A stretch of DNA of 64,000 nucleotides, taken from contig NW_025062476.1 of NCBI RefSeq assembly GCF_000002995.4, positions 9,236,501-9,300,500 of the forward strand. Reading direction: 5' to 3'. Both the position numbers and the translations under genes were made by a program. The stretch comes from Brugia malayi (lineage: Eukaryota; Nematoda; Chromadorea; Rhabditida; Onchocercidae). Within the stretch, counting starts at the first letter, position 1. Every line of letters begins with the position of its first letter. Positions 33,501-46,310 of the stretch are shown here, piece by piece. The notes below the pieces were generated by a model. The model was not told the DNA's origin and searched no databases. It saw only the letters and a program-made list of their open reading frames with translations.

Positions 33501-36500
33501 TATTTTATGCTTCAGCCAAATTTTTGGGTCTTTTGACTTGCTAAGAATTTAATTTTTTCTTAAACTTCATAAAAGCTTAAGAGGAGCTATAATGTAGTAA
33601 GTCTGAAATTCGTAAAGGTATACAGTTTTGTACTTCTGTCTAAGATTCCTGCCGCGTTGTGTCCTTTCAACTAGTTGTGTTTCTTGTCTTTTTTTATTCA
33701 CTATTTCTGAAAATCAAAAATTTTTTACCACTTTGCTCATTTTTGATTTTTTTCTAAAGTGCTAGTAGAAATAGCGTATTTTGAAGAATTGACCATTCAT
33801 ATATCGTTTTTACCCCGGAAATCAAGTCAGTCTGAGTTGATTAATGCTGGATTAGGTCGATCAGGTATAATCATGAAATACCTGAAAAAAATTTATAGAC
33901 GTACGATAGAAAAATTTGCGAAGAGCACAGCATGCTAAAGAATAGATCTATCTTTTTTAAAGCATTTTAAAACTGATTAATCTGATTTTCACTCATAGCT
34001 GGGTCTCTAGAAAGAGTTACAAAAATAAGACAAGAGTGATTTTCACCTTGATAGGTTTATTTTCAAGCATTATATAAGTATTTTGGACATGGTTACTTTC
34101 ATGGTTGACCCATTGTGCAAGTTTCTGTATTTCTTTCGGACATATCTTCAAAAAGTTCTTTTAAAGAGATTTTTTTTTACATGAATTTAAAAGATGTATG
34201 AGGTTGATAATAATACTAAAAGAATTTGGCTGATCGTTGAAATTTTTTCCTTTGTTATTTTCAGCAAGCATTCACATTTTAACCTATTTTGATATGTACG
34301 TGATATTTTAACTTAGTATTAGTATCATTGTATATTATTCCAAGAATTAATTCTTATTAAATATTTTGATTATAAGAATTCTTATTAAACGTTTAGATTA
34401 TAAAAGAAAATATTATTAAAAAATGTGATCATACTCTTCAAAATTTCATTGCATTTATCTTAGTTATTGCATAATGCCAAATCCTATGATTAGAGCTTGA
34501 TATTTGTACATTCAAACAACATATTTGTTTCTCTTTTTGAATTTTAACTTTTTGGTCCTCAATTTTGAATAAATTCATTCACGCTTTTTTAATTTATATG
34601 AATCATCAGCTACCTTCTAATGTTCCCATTTGCACGTGCTTCGAGCGGGGAACTATAAAAATATCCGAAATCTTTCAATTTTCGAATTCAGTTTTTTTTT
34701 TTTACATTTAAATTGAACAGATATGAAAACATGTTGACGAATGTTATAGTTCGCGTCACTGATAGCACATCTTCCTTCAAAAATGATGTAGTGAAGCCTT
34801 TTCAAGATTTGCGTAAAAGATTTTTCTTTTTTCCACAAAGTTTAATTGTAAAATGAAATTCGGTAAAATCGTTATGCATTGTTTTTGAATTCATTCTTTT
34901 TCAAAATTATGTAATGATTTAATTCAGTTAGTAAATACGAATGAGTTGTGATTTCAATTAATTGTATATGGAAAACTTATATATAAGATCAATAGTTTGC
35001 TTGCGACTTTTCTGTCATTAATGTCGAATATATGAATTTTCCGATGGCTCTGATTAATTCTGTCCATTTTGATTAAGAAAGAAATGTAGAAGACAGCTAG
35101 AACCGTAGCGAAGTAGTAATACGAAGTGATTATGTTTAGAAATACTGGAATAGAATAGGAGGAGAATAATAAAACGTGGTAGGTCCTTACCAGCCTCATT
35201 TCCTTCCACACTCCATTCGGAATACCTGTTTGATTGAAGATAACACACTTCGTCATTCTTTATCATATCTTACCATTCTTGTTTTGAAATAGATTACATC
35301 TTTAATTGATATTGTTTCTTACAGCTATTTTCAATACTTCCCATCTTCATTTTACTTATCATTTGCTGCATGATTGTCAGACAAAATTTAATTCGTCCAG
35401 TTTAAGATTTAAGGCTCAAAAGGCACTTTTGTAGGAAATTTTTTTTTTAATTTTTTAACAACCTTCATTTTTAGTATATGGAATTTGTAAGTTTTGTAAA
35501 TTTTATCGTTTCAAGCAAAATATTTTCACGTATGTATATACTGGACCATATACTGGACCGCATTACAAACATGCATTAACCTGCGTAGATGTACATCAAG
35601 ATGTACTGTTTTCATTTGCCCATTTCTTTCAGTTTTTTCGCTTCAGTGTTTTTATGTAAGTAGCTTTCAATACAAATAACTGTTGAATTATTCTAATGTC
35701 AAACTTCTGTCTTTCATTTTACTTCCCATATATGTTGAGCTATTTTTTTTCAGTGATCTTTACCACAGTATTTCAAATAAAGAGAAGGTTCCTCTGTTTT
35801 TTCTGCAATAAAAATGCAGTTTTATTTTTTATAACTTTCTCGCAAGTTTCCGTTCATCGTTATATTAGCAGAATTCTTGTAGCCCATTTGTAAACTTTTG
35901 TCCATGAATTCTTGATTTTTATTTACTACATATCTCTGTATATATATTGTACATTATTCGCAGATATATCACCATGGTACACATGAAGAAATTTTGAATT
36001 AGAGGAACGTTTCGTAAGAAATTTTTAGTGTTAGAACTTTTCTTTTTCATTAGATTATGTAATCTTAAATTTGTGCTGTTCGTGATTTCTATCTTCGAAG
36101 TTTATCATTCATCACTATGAACTCTTCATTTACTATTGAAAATAAAGCCGGTTTTTCCGTCACTTAATGATTTAAGCCTTATTGCTATTATGATAATTAC
36201 GAAAGACGCTTCTACATTTGGAGATATTTGGCATTAAAATGTCAACGTCTCTTGACTTATGTCTGAATTGCGTTAACATTGATGTGTAGGCATTAATTTG
36301 TTTTTTGTAACAATTTAATAAGCTTTCTTTAAGTTTTTTTCGCTTCAGATGTGTCATCACTAACTGGATCATTGCGTGATGATATTGTCGTTGGTAGTAG
36401 TGATGCAGTGGTATTATCATCCACACAGCAACCAGCCATTCGTCAAAATGTCTCAGCACGTCGAGTTGTACGTCCTTCACGCGAAACACAAGTTGGATCC

Positions 36501-39500
36501 AATATGACTGAAGAGTGTGTTAGCAGTACTGTTACAGAAATTAGTGGAAGTGGTAGTAGCAGCAGTTTACGGCGACAGCATCTTTTCAATCGTTCGCATC
36601 GTGCTTCACGTGAGCAAACCGTAGCTGTTCGCAACTTAAACTGTGCTTCCAGTTCTACGTCACACACTACAACTATGGTAGTAGAATTGAATGGTTCTCA
36701 CTCACGTACCCAGTCGAATGCTAACCCTGTGGTTTGTTTCTTCACTTCAATTTACAAAATATGATACTGTACCAGATTTGATATCTTTCACATCGCATTT
36801 TAGTACATGCCCATTTATATGTTTATTTAATAAGTTTCATATATAATGAGTCTTCGTTTGACTACTCCATTTTTAGATTTTCTTAGTCGTGTAAATTAAT
36901 CAAATTTTAAAACATCTTCAAACTCTTTTTTTACAGGGTTCTTGTTATGAGGACATGTTCCGTCCAAGTCGTTTTGACCAAATCATCAGTTCTTCGCCAC
37001 CACCACTTGAAGTAATGGAAGCATATGCATGGAATCCAGATGATCGCTCACTGAATATTTTTGTTAAGGATGATGATCGATTGACATTCCACAGACATCC
37101 CGTTGCTCAGTCCACCGATTCCATCCGTGCTAAGGTGAATGAGCATTTAAAAACATTGCTTATTTCTGAGAATAAGCACTTTTCACCTATCGATTTACTT
37201 GTTTTTTCTCCTTTCCTGTTTTTGTTTTATTGATTTTTCTTCGATGTAAAAGTTACTTTGGATTTAGCTTTCTTCAAAAAGAGTTTCTTAACCAGATTTC
37301 AATTTCGAAGTACATTTGACCAATATTCATGTTGCGAATGATAACTATAAGCTAACACTGAGTAAAATTCAAAGGAAAGAGTATTAGTTCCATTAATTCG
37401 AATTTGCCTCAAGACAAGAAAAACGTCTCACGTTTTATTGCTCACCGAAGGCAGTAAAATATAATTTGTACATTTAATTTTTTAACATTTTAGTAGTTGT
37501 AACTCTATTTATCAATAATTTTTAAATCTGTTTTTCTGTGATAAGTTTAACTTTTGTTGATTTGCATTCTTAACACTTCAGCTTTACTGATGATTGCATT
37601 CTAATATTCTTAACATTTTTGTATTTCAAGATTGGTTTCTCGAAGGGTTTTCATGTTTGGCAAATTAAATGGCCACAGAGACAGCGAGGAACTCATGCTT
37701 CTGTCGGTGTAGCAACGAAGGCGGCATCATTGCATGCTGTTGGTTATACCTCACTTATTGGTTCGAATAGTGAATCCTATGGATGGGATTTGAGTTAGTT
37801 TTTTTGCTTCTTTTTATCTGCGTCCATTATTACAACTTTCTACCTATATCTGTGAGCTAGACTTGGAAGACTTGATTACGTTGTTGTGATTAGTTAATTG
37901 TTAGTTGCGGTGTGAGAGAACTGCAGTTCTATTTCTTAACTATGAGTGTTGCATTCACATTTTCTGTGAAAAGCTCTCCTGAATCTCTTCAGTCAGGATC
38001 TTCCGTATCATTATCTTTATTCGTATGATTATTTTCGTAATAAATTTGATTATTTTCTTGAAAACTAGTTGAATTGGAAGAATTATGTTCTTTGTTTATG
38101 TTAGTACCGTAAGAAATTCAAAAGCTCTTTTACTGGTTATCTAACTTGGTATGGATACAAGAAGACTAATTTTATCATTTCTGAGAGGATTAATTAATTT
38201 TAACAATGCATTACAACAAGCCAATAACTTACTGTCTAAAATATTTTTCTACTTTTCACTTAAGTTGAAATTGGAATGATGATATCATTTAAACTGGAAT
38301 ATTAAGAACAATTTTTAGTACGCAATAAGTGTTATCATGATTCAAAGAATACAAGTGGTTGGACATATCCCAAATCTATACTACTCGATGAGAATCATCT
38401 GGCACCTGATCAATTTTACTGCATTCTTGACATGGATGAAGGATACATGGCATTTGCTTCTGATGTCGATTATTATGGTGTAGCATTTACGGGTTTGAAG
38501 GGTCGAGAACTATTTCCAGTTGTTTCCGCTGTATGGGGTCATTGTGAAATTACGATGAAATACCTCGGAGGCCTTGATCGTCAGTTTTATAAACTTTTCA
38601 GTATTTCATTTTGTGACAAATTAAAAAAGTGAAAATTCTCAATTAAAATCAGTCTTGCTACCAGTATTATTATATAAGTAACGTTCATTGAAAATTGATT
38701 AGGACCAAAGCTGCATTTTCAGTATTTTTAATTGGTTGGAAGGCTTTTAGTATTAACCAAGTGTATATCAATTTTACTATTGTTTTGAATTTTTTTTTTT
38801 TGGTAGCAGTGATACTTTTCTAGTTAGATTTTGTTAAAAAAGCATTTCCGGTATTCGGAAGTTTCAAAAATACACGTTGTCGCATAACTGAATAACGTGG
38901 AATTTTAAATGTCATTCATCACATAGATGTATGTCAAGCATTATGTCAGGAGGCATAAGTTGTTTTTAGCGTTTTTCATTCCTCATACTTGTTTGCTTTT
39001 AATAGTATCAAAATCTTGTGATTTTTCAATGACGTTAGCAACAGAAGTTTAGAAAAGGTTATATTATTTAATGTCCACTAAAATTTCAAATTTGGATTTC
39101 TAGACATTGAAAAGCTCTTTTACCTCGAAATATAGAGCGATGAGTAGGTATAGAATTGGTCAGCATTCAGATAAATTAGTCAGTTTTCAAAGATCTCAAG
39201 TCTTTGAAATTTAAAAAATGATATGGTAAATAAATACAGTTGTAGTTTTATTCGGATACTTATGGGATGTTTTTATTTTCTGTACTAATTAGGGGGCTCA
39301 GTTCCAATGGTTTTTGTCTTTACTGCTTTTGGCGGAATATATTTTTTTAGTTTTTAATTTTTTTTTTTGGGCAACATCTGGGGCTATTTGAAATCTGTGT
39401 TTCCTTTTCTTCTTCAAAAGGAAAAAAGGAAGATAGTTTTCAATCAACTGTATAGCAAATTTTTGTAGAAGTATTTAACATTTTGTTTGTTTATAGCCGA

Positions 39501-39627
39501 ACCGTTGACACTTTTGGAATTATGCCGACGATCGATTCGGACATATCTAGGAAAGGAACGTATTTGTCGAGTGCGAGAGCTGAGGTTACCAGCTGGCCTG
39601 AAAAAATATTTGCTATACAAATGCTAA
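30591..39627 (+). CDS. spsb-1: SPSB/gustavus-type SPRY domain and SOCS-box protein
   Basis: Substrate receptor of an Elongin B/C-Cullin5 ubiquitin ligase; SPSB proteins bind targets such as VASA and iNOS through the SPRY/B30.2 domain. Six exons: 30591-30642, 36349-36731, 36937-37134, 37631-37793, 38319-38579, 39497-39627 (TAA), 395 residues with consistent phase. Exon 1 encodes [17 protein letters not shown], resembling the MGQKV start of SPSB1/gustavus. Residues 18-145 form a Ser/Thr-rich low-complexity region not present in the 273-residue human SPSB1. SPRY blocks are [71 protein letters not shown] and [20 protein letters not shown]. The SOCS box is [20 protein letters not shown] followed by [16 protein letters not shown]. 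Exon 1 is assigned across a 5.7-kb intron on phase and start similarity only. Confidence 0.92.
30643..36348 (+). other. SPSB intron 1 (5.7 kb)
   Basis: A long intron with homopolymer T/A runs and a 28-bp tandem duplication at 34351-34403. Two overlapping minus-strand open frames of 100 and 70 codons at 34954-35266 resemble no family. No nested gene can be supported. Confidence 0.55.
34351..34403. repeat. 28-bp imperfect tandem duplication
   Basis: Units beginning TTCTTATTAAA at 34351 and 34379, about 85 percent alike. Confidence 0.7.
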
Positions 39628-39799
39628 TTTTCTATGTCTCACTTTTTCCTGATTTCCTACATATTTTATCCATTATATTACGGGTTTTCTGCCAAATTAA
39701 AAACTGTGACGAATGAACTACTTTCGGAGATTTTGTAATTCATCATATTGTGATTTTATACCTTTTCGTAAGGTTTGTACTCTTAAACATGCATTTTGC

Positions 39800-39805
39800 A
39801 ATAAA
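39800..39805 (+). terminator. SPSB polyadenylation signal
   Basis: AATAAA 173 bases after the SPSB stop codon. Confidence 0.5.
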
Positions 39806-41082
39806 TCATTCTATCATCATAATCGTCATTCAAAATTATAAATTAGTAATTGATTTGTAATCCGACATTTGTAGACAATTTGCATTATTTAAATTGAAAA
39901 GAGCATAGTTTTGACTGAATAAATAGCAGTTGCACGAACTTGATGTGTTTTTAATAGATGCCTTATCCTTGAAAAGGACTTTAAATTGACAAATTGCGTT
40001 TCGAAATCCAAATTCGAAGGCAAAATTGTCTCTAACTTTATTGTATTTTACATGTATTTAGGATATGTGTGTGTGTATGTTTAAGTGCTGTTTCTTGATT
40101 CCTGTTTATGCAATAATGCTTATCCACATTATTTCGTATTTTAATCTTTCCTTTTAAAAGGCTTGCTCACTTATGTTATAAATTCTAAAATATTGCTTAT
40201 GTGTCGCTTTTTGTGCTTTTAGCGTATTTAGTGCGTTTTTCATGATGAAATTGCAATTTATTAGATGTATAATCTGGGTTTTTTCTCAACATTACTTTCA
40301 AAGTTATCTTACACCTAACGTCAGTACTCTCGCTGACTGATGGTGGAAGAAAGTGCTCAAATTCTTCCTTGATTCTCTTTGCTTTTCAATGTTGAATGGG
40401 AATAGAGATTAATCTTGTCTAACAATTTCACTTTTCCAAAAACTTTATTGAAGTGTATCTAGCCCGGTAATGTTTTGTTGTACCATTTTGTGTTGTGCTT
40501 CTTTATATGAAAGTGATGTTTATATACAAAATTATTTGGAAATTTTACAAAGAAAAGTCTGCCATATATATGTTCAGCAGTAGTAACAGCAAAGCTTTTC
40601 ACAAGTACTAGTTGAAAATTTGATTGTGATAAGATTTCCATTACTTTGCCTGAGATGAGCTATCTGTTGATCCGATTGATCAGTTAAGCAATGGAGTAAG
40701 TGGGATCATTATCATGGATTACGTCGGGTTACCGATTTAGTTTAATTCGAGCTTATAGTATGTCAAGAGGATAATAAGTAGGGCTGACTTGATCCGTGTG
40801 GTTATTGTTATTAGTTATTGCATTTCTCACTTCTAATTTATATTGAAAGCTTAAGATTATGTGCACTTATTTTCAAGTTTTTGAAAAATCAAGTGAAGAT
40901 TTTGTAGTTGCGACCTTAGGTAAAGACAATATAGGTTGGGCAAGAGTGGGGAGATCTATGCAAGGGCCAAATTTGGTCCAGATTTTCCATTCATGTTAAT
41001 TATCAACATAATGTTTTTTGTTACACTAGAAAAAAGTATAAGGCAAATAATCTGGGATGTTCAAGAATGAAACGCAATTGAT
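39806..41082. other. convergent spacer between SPSB and the carboxypeptidase
   Basis: 1.3 kb of AT-rich DNA with a short GT run near 40068. One 60-codon minus-strand frame (40459-40641) shows no similarity or splice context. Nothing else was seen. Confidence 0.5.
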
Positions 41083-44000
41083 TTATAGTTTTTTTTTAAT
41101 CACATAATCGGTCATTGTTCGAAGTGCTGATATCATTTCTTCACCTGGAGATAATTGCTTTCCGATGAGTTAAAATGGTACCTTTCTCAACTATAGAAAT
41201 TATCATTGCAGTTTTTTTTGAAATTAATCTAATAATATTGATGCTTAAGAGTTTGCAGAATTTTATACTACCTAACATCGATTAGTGCTCAATTTCTCTT
41301 GTTCACATAAAAATGTTGCGAAGAATCAAACCAATTTTGTTCCATTCGTTTTTTTCGAGAATTGCGTACTACTATTGCATTGCAATTTTTTTTTTTGAAA
41401 TTGAAAATAGATACTGGCAGCTCAATCGTACTTACAACTAACTCATCTATCATCCTCTTTAAAGATTTGAGCTACTATTAATACTTCAATAATTCTGGCT
41501 ACAACTAACCAGTGGGTTCAATAAAGCGCGCTGGAATAGTGAATCCAAAGTTGTTATCTGCATCTTCAGGTCTAAGCTCGATACCGTAGATATAGGGTAC
41601 ACCTTTGTCCTGCATATAATCGATACTTGTTCCTGATGCTCGATCTATATTAATATTGATTTATATAGAGGAATTCAGAATTTGAAATGAATTTTAATCC
41701 AGTATTTTCAAGGTTGCACGTAAAATGTATTTTTAGCTCAAAAGTTATGCTGAAATAATTCTCTTGGGCTAGTAACATATGAGAAAACTAACACATTAGT
41801 TCGGAAATAGTCCCATAGTCATACTTTGCACCAGTTCTCTTCCGAATGGCCTCAACTGCTAGGCTTGCTGCTTGCTTCTGCAATAATCAACAACATGTAA
41901 ATAATAACACATGCATGCTTAGACTTAGAATACGACGATATTTGCAGCAAGTTAGTTTCTCTCATTGCAGTAATCAAGGTATTTTTTATTATTTAAATTT
42001 GTTTATTGACAAGTCTTAGAGAACTCGGAGTAGTTTTGCTACTTTCTAGAAAATCTTTATTGGTATGCCTCGGATGGACAAGACTCAGGACTTAATTTTA
42101 CAAGAACTCACCTGATCATGATAATTGTTGGGTCTATCATTTGTATAACCCCATGGTGCGAGGAATAGCTGTCCATAGCTATGCAAACTAACATAAACCT
42201 TGAGATCAAGAATTTGATATGTAATAAAATCGCGGATACCTGCTGTTTCTACTTCACTAAATGCTGTTGAGCCAGGGTAAATATTTGAACACGGACTACG
42301 ATTTGCTCCTGCCTCTGTAAATTATTCAATTCAAGTTATTTAAATAGTTGTCCATAGCTATGCAAACTAACATAAACCTTGAGATATATATCTAAGATTT
42401 ATTGAACAGTTGTTCAAAGTTAGAGAAATATATAATATAAGGAGCTTATTGCTTCGGAAATCCATATATCAAATAATAAAACAAAACTAATTGAAACTAA
42501 CCTCCCCATCGATAACCCCAATTTCTGTTCGCGTCAGCACCAACGCACCACTTGTTAACTGTCACGTTTCTTGATCGTGTTTTTCTCCACAATCGATCCT
42601 AGAAAGTGATGCCGGACAAGTAGACGTAAGTCCTTCGATGCTGGTTCATGGTATCTTTCTGTCTTGGACTACCTTAAACTTTATTGTAACTTGTTCAAAT
42701 CTCATTTTTAAAAGATGAAAGCCAATGCTATTGTCGAGGTAATGTTTTTCAGATCTTTTATATCAAACGGACATGCACTTTGCTGCTGATTTCTTTTCGT
42801 TTACTTTTTGATACTTCCTTAAGGAAAATGATTAATAAATATTTTCTCTTTTGGTACGTACTGCTTATGCAGAAGTTATTGGCTAGCATCTTTATCTTGA
42901 AAGCAAATGCGCTATAATGTAGCACATCTTTTAGGATATGAGTATAATATAAAGTTAATTGATTATATGTTCCTAAAATTCTTAGTGCTTTAAATTATAC
43001 AGCTAAAATAGTCGAAAGGAATGGAAAGGCAATCGAATTAATACATAGACCAAAAATATCTTTTGCAACTAGAAGCATTCATTGCAATGTTTTTGGGCAA
43101 TATCGATTCTAACAATTTGCATTTCACTTTTTTCATAAAAAACATTTCAAGAGATTCTTCTCTAAAGATTTTTTGAAACAATTAGCTTTTTTCATTTCTT
43201 AAACAGGCCAAGTTCAAAAGCTCTTTTTAGTGTATATATTCGCAATCTCATTGGACTATAATTGATGTGCTGAAATTGTAAACTCAAAATTCCCAGCGAG
43301 GGATAATATATATTTACACAATTTCAAATAGAAAAAAAAAAACAAGTTCTATTTTAAATTTGAAATTTTGTCAAATTGATGCTTTTGAAAATGAATCGAA
43401 AGTGCGCGTACAGTGGTCATGCTGTATTCGTATCCATCCGGATTAGCTACCGGGACAATATACCAGTCGAATTTATCTAACATATGTGTCAGATTAGAAT
43501 CCTTCTGATATTCGGTTACAAGCTGAAAATATTATTTATTTAAGTTCCATTTTTCTTCAAATACACACATAATTACATTACTTTTTTAAAAGTTTATCGA
43601 AGATAATATTCCAAGATATTCTTTTCTAATGATTTATCAAATATTTTAAATGAAAATTTGACCTTAGTAATGATATAAAGAGCTACCGCGGGTGCTATCC
43701 ATTCTCTGGCGTGAATGCCAGCGTCAATGAATATGGCGGGTTTGAATGAAGAACGTGATCCAATCTGTATTAGATATATAAATTATTTTGATTTTCATTC
43801 ATTTCGAAAATACTTTGTTAGTTGATTTCCTCATCAAAATTATTCTTGTCACTTTGGTGATGTATGATATCAAACTTGAAAGCATATCATAAGGTCTTTT
43901 TGATGAAAAGGTCCACCACTTTTTTTCTGATTTCCTTATATTCACTTAATCGACAACTTTGAATTTCATTAACGAAAAAAAAAAAAAAAAAAAGAGAAAC

Positions 44001-45805
44001 AAACTTTAATGCCAATTAAATCACGACCCTCATATGTTTTAGTAATGTTAAATATTTCAGCTAAGTTTGGATGTAGCCTGGACAGCTTTCTCAAGTAGTC
44101 CACAATCTGTAACATTCATTTAGATAATGATATGTACTGCGAGATAACGAAGTAATTAATTATGAGAAGGAGAACTTCTAAGGCATATGGATTGATCGAT
44201 AATTTTATATATTATCAAACACGGTCTGCAAATGCAAGGAATTCCATCGAATTTGTTAGGGAAAAAGATTATATGTAACTCAACTCTACTCCTATTCAAT
44301 CAGGAGATAATAGCAAACCTCATCATAGCGATGATAAGCAATAAGGTTGAAGTTAGCTAACGAGTTATCACCCACAGAACGTCGCGAACGATATTTCATT
44401 GCATAAACTAAATCTCTCCTCTCTCGATCTATTTCCCTGCAACTTTTCACGTCTAATTCCACTCTTAGAAAACACCAAATTTCAACTCGTTAATAACAAA
44501 CCGATTTGATGACAAATTGCGCAGACTACTGTTAAGTGCAAATTTTGTTTATTCACTCTTATAAATTTCAGCCAAAAAAAAAATAGAACAGTTAAGAAGA
44601 AACATAAAACATTTAACAATGGTAAACATTCATCATCGCTGGAACAAGTTTCTGGAATATTATGATAAACTGGTTTACGTGAAATCTATTTGAAAGCAAA
44701 AAATATCCGTCATAGGTTCCTATTAGCACTTTGGAATGTTGATAACTAATTAAGCAAACTAAACAACGCCTTCAAAAATGTCGTTAACGAGATTTTCAGA
44801 AAAGCTTTTTATTTTTTAAAAATTCTTTCCAGTCAACAACTCATATAATTTTACTTTTTGTTATTGTAATAAATATGCAGAACAGGAAAATCCGTGTTGT
44901 CTTTGAAAATCTGTATCGAATTATTGCATTTGTTGAGAGTAACCTACTTTTGTATGTCATTTGCAACGATCTGTATATCGCTGATATCCCGCATTCTGAG
45001 TAAGGCCAAGAATGAATCCAAATATTCTGGTGCAACCAATACATCGGCATGGTTGCGATACATATTCGGCTTCGCCCATATATCAACAAGAATCCTTTTC
45101 GTTTCCAGAAAATTAATAACATCTTATAGTCATTGAATTTTTCATCAAGAAATTTTCAAAGATTTGCATTGATTCTTTTCTCAATCATGCCACCAAAAAA
45201 AGAATGAAAAATGAATCGAAGTAAAAATTTGGATTGTTAAAATTCAAATGATTGAAAGTTTAATGCAATGACAGTGGAACTGCAAAGCTTATTATTTGAT
45301 GATCTCGTGTAGGACTGGCTAAAATCAATGAAGTTCAACTTGCATTATTTAAAGCAAGGCTATCGGCTTCTATTTGATCCAGCCAGTCTGTTGTTACTGT
45401 TGGAAATCGTAGTAAGCTGTATCTAAATTTGCTTCAAGTTGATAAAAATTGCAAGACTCACTTTATTTTATTTCATCCCACTATGCAGTTTTTTAATAAT
45501 TATGTAACTTTGTGATAAATCATAATATGTCACAAATCATATATAGCACAAAATTTTCGGGAAATGCTGGTCACTTTTTTTGCAATTCAATTTATTCCAG
45601 TGCAATGAGATAAATTCAATTATCTGATACATGTGTAAAATATAGTTCGAGATATAATACTGTATAAATATTATTGCAAAAGATTTCAATGAAAGAATGA
45701 AATTGAAGGGAACATAAAGGCAAACTACCCGCGGTATTGTTGTGTTGCACTACACATGTACTCCAAATGAAGGGTAGTAAACAGAACAGCAAAAATAGCC
45801 AGCAT
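41083..45805 (-). CDS. secreted M14A zinc procarboxypeptidase, A-type
   Basis: Secreted zymogen of a metallocarboxypeptidase that removes C-terminal residues. Twelve exons on the minus strand: 45805-45729, 45422-45340, 45122-44948, 44436-44319, 44106-44005, 43764-43663, 43522-43412, 42598-42502, 42314-42112, 41877-41793, 41644-41510, 41144-41083 (TAA). Phases agree, 449 residues. There is a signal peptide (MLAIFAVLFTTLHLEYMCSA), a propeptide to about 130 (YSLLRFPTVTTDWL, INFLETKRILVDIWAKPN, YLDSFLALLRM) and a basic RSRR site. The catalytic domain has zinc ligands His203/Glu206 in GIHAREWIAP and His333 in VSLHSYG, then WRKTRS, DANRNWGYRWG, Tyr385, and the catalytic Glu407 in YGIELRPE. Ile392 sits where bovine CPA has Ile255 (Asp in B-type enzymes), so preference for hydrophobic C-terminal residues is expected. 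The last exon supplies the C-terminal helix EEMISALRTMTDYV. Parasite-nematode astacin/CPA sets act in gut or moulting; the role here is unknown. Confidence 0.94.
42171..42385. repeat. 36-bp exact duplication: exon 9 sequence copied into intron 8
   Basis: 42171-42206 (inside carboxypeptidase exon 9) and 42350-42385 (inside the adjoining intron) are identical over 36 bases beginning GTCCATAGCTATGC. They lie in the same orientation 179 bp apart. Confidence 0.9.
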
Positions 45806-45811
45806 CTGCAA
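45806..45811 (-). promoter_or_regulatory. candidate SL trans-splice acceptor of the carboxypeptidase
   Basis: TTGCAG on the minus strand directly abuts the start codon at 45805. Confidence 0.4.
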
Positions 45812-46024
45812 TTGTAGTCAGGGTAAAACATCCTCGCAGGAAATACTACACTTATAGCTATATAATATTACTGTATCCTTGAGAATGATATTTACATCTG
45901 GATGATAGAATAGTTGTTTGAAGAAAGAAAGTTATTAACTTTTCACTTTGAACTAAGTGAAAAGTCAATACTGAAAGAAGAGGGAAAAATGAAATCGAAT
46001 TGCAACACCGAAAAAAGAATTGCA

Positions 46025-46310
46025 TTATTATGTAGTATTATTATATGTTATTATTGCTTTTTTCCCATCATCATTATTTATTATTATTATTGTTATTATT
46101 AGTATTGCTGCTATTTCCTATTGTTATTATTAAATATTATTACGATATTATCATTCATTACTATTAATTATTATAGCTGTCTTGATGCTATTTAATCATA
46201 TTGCTAATTCATATTATTATTATTACTGATTATTGCGCTATTATTATTTGGTTATTGGTGCCATAATAATTACTGACATTGGTAATTATTACCAATAGTA
46301 ATACTATTAA
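46025..46310. repeat. ATT/TTA-rich low-complexity tract
   Basis: Long run of imperfect TTA/ATT triplets on the plus strand. Confidence 0.85.

Noticed and set aside
34954..35266. Two overlapping minus-strand frames of 100 and 70 codons in SPSB intron 1
   Set aside because: No family resemblance and no consistent splice partners; compatible with chance in AT-rich intron.
44841..45122. 93-codon minus-strand frame
   Set aside because: Shifted frame over the carboxypeptidase propeptide exon; the other frame gives the conserved INFLETKRILVDIWAKPN reading.
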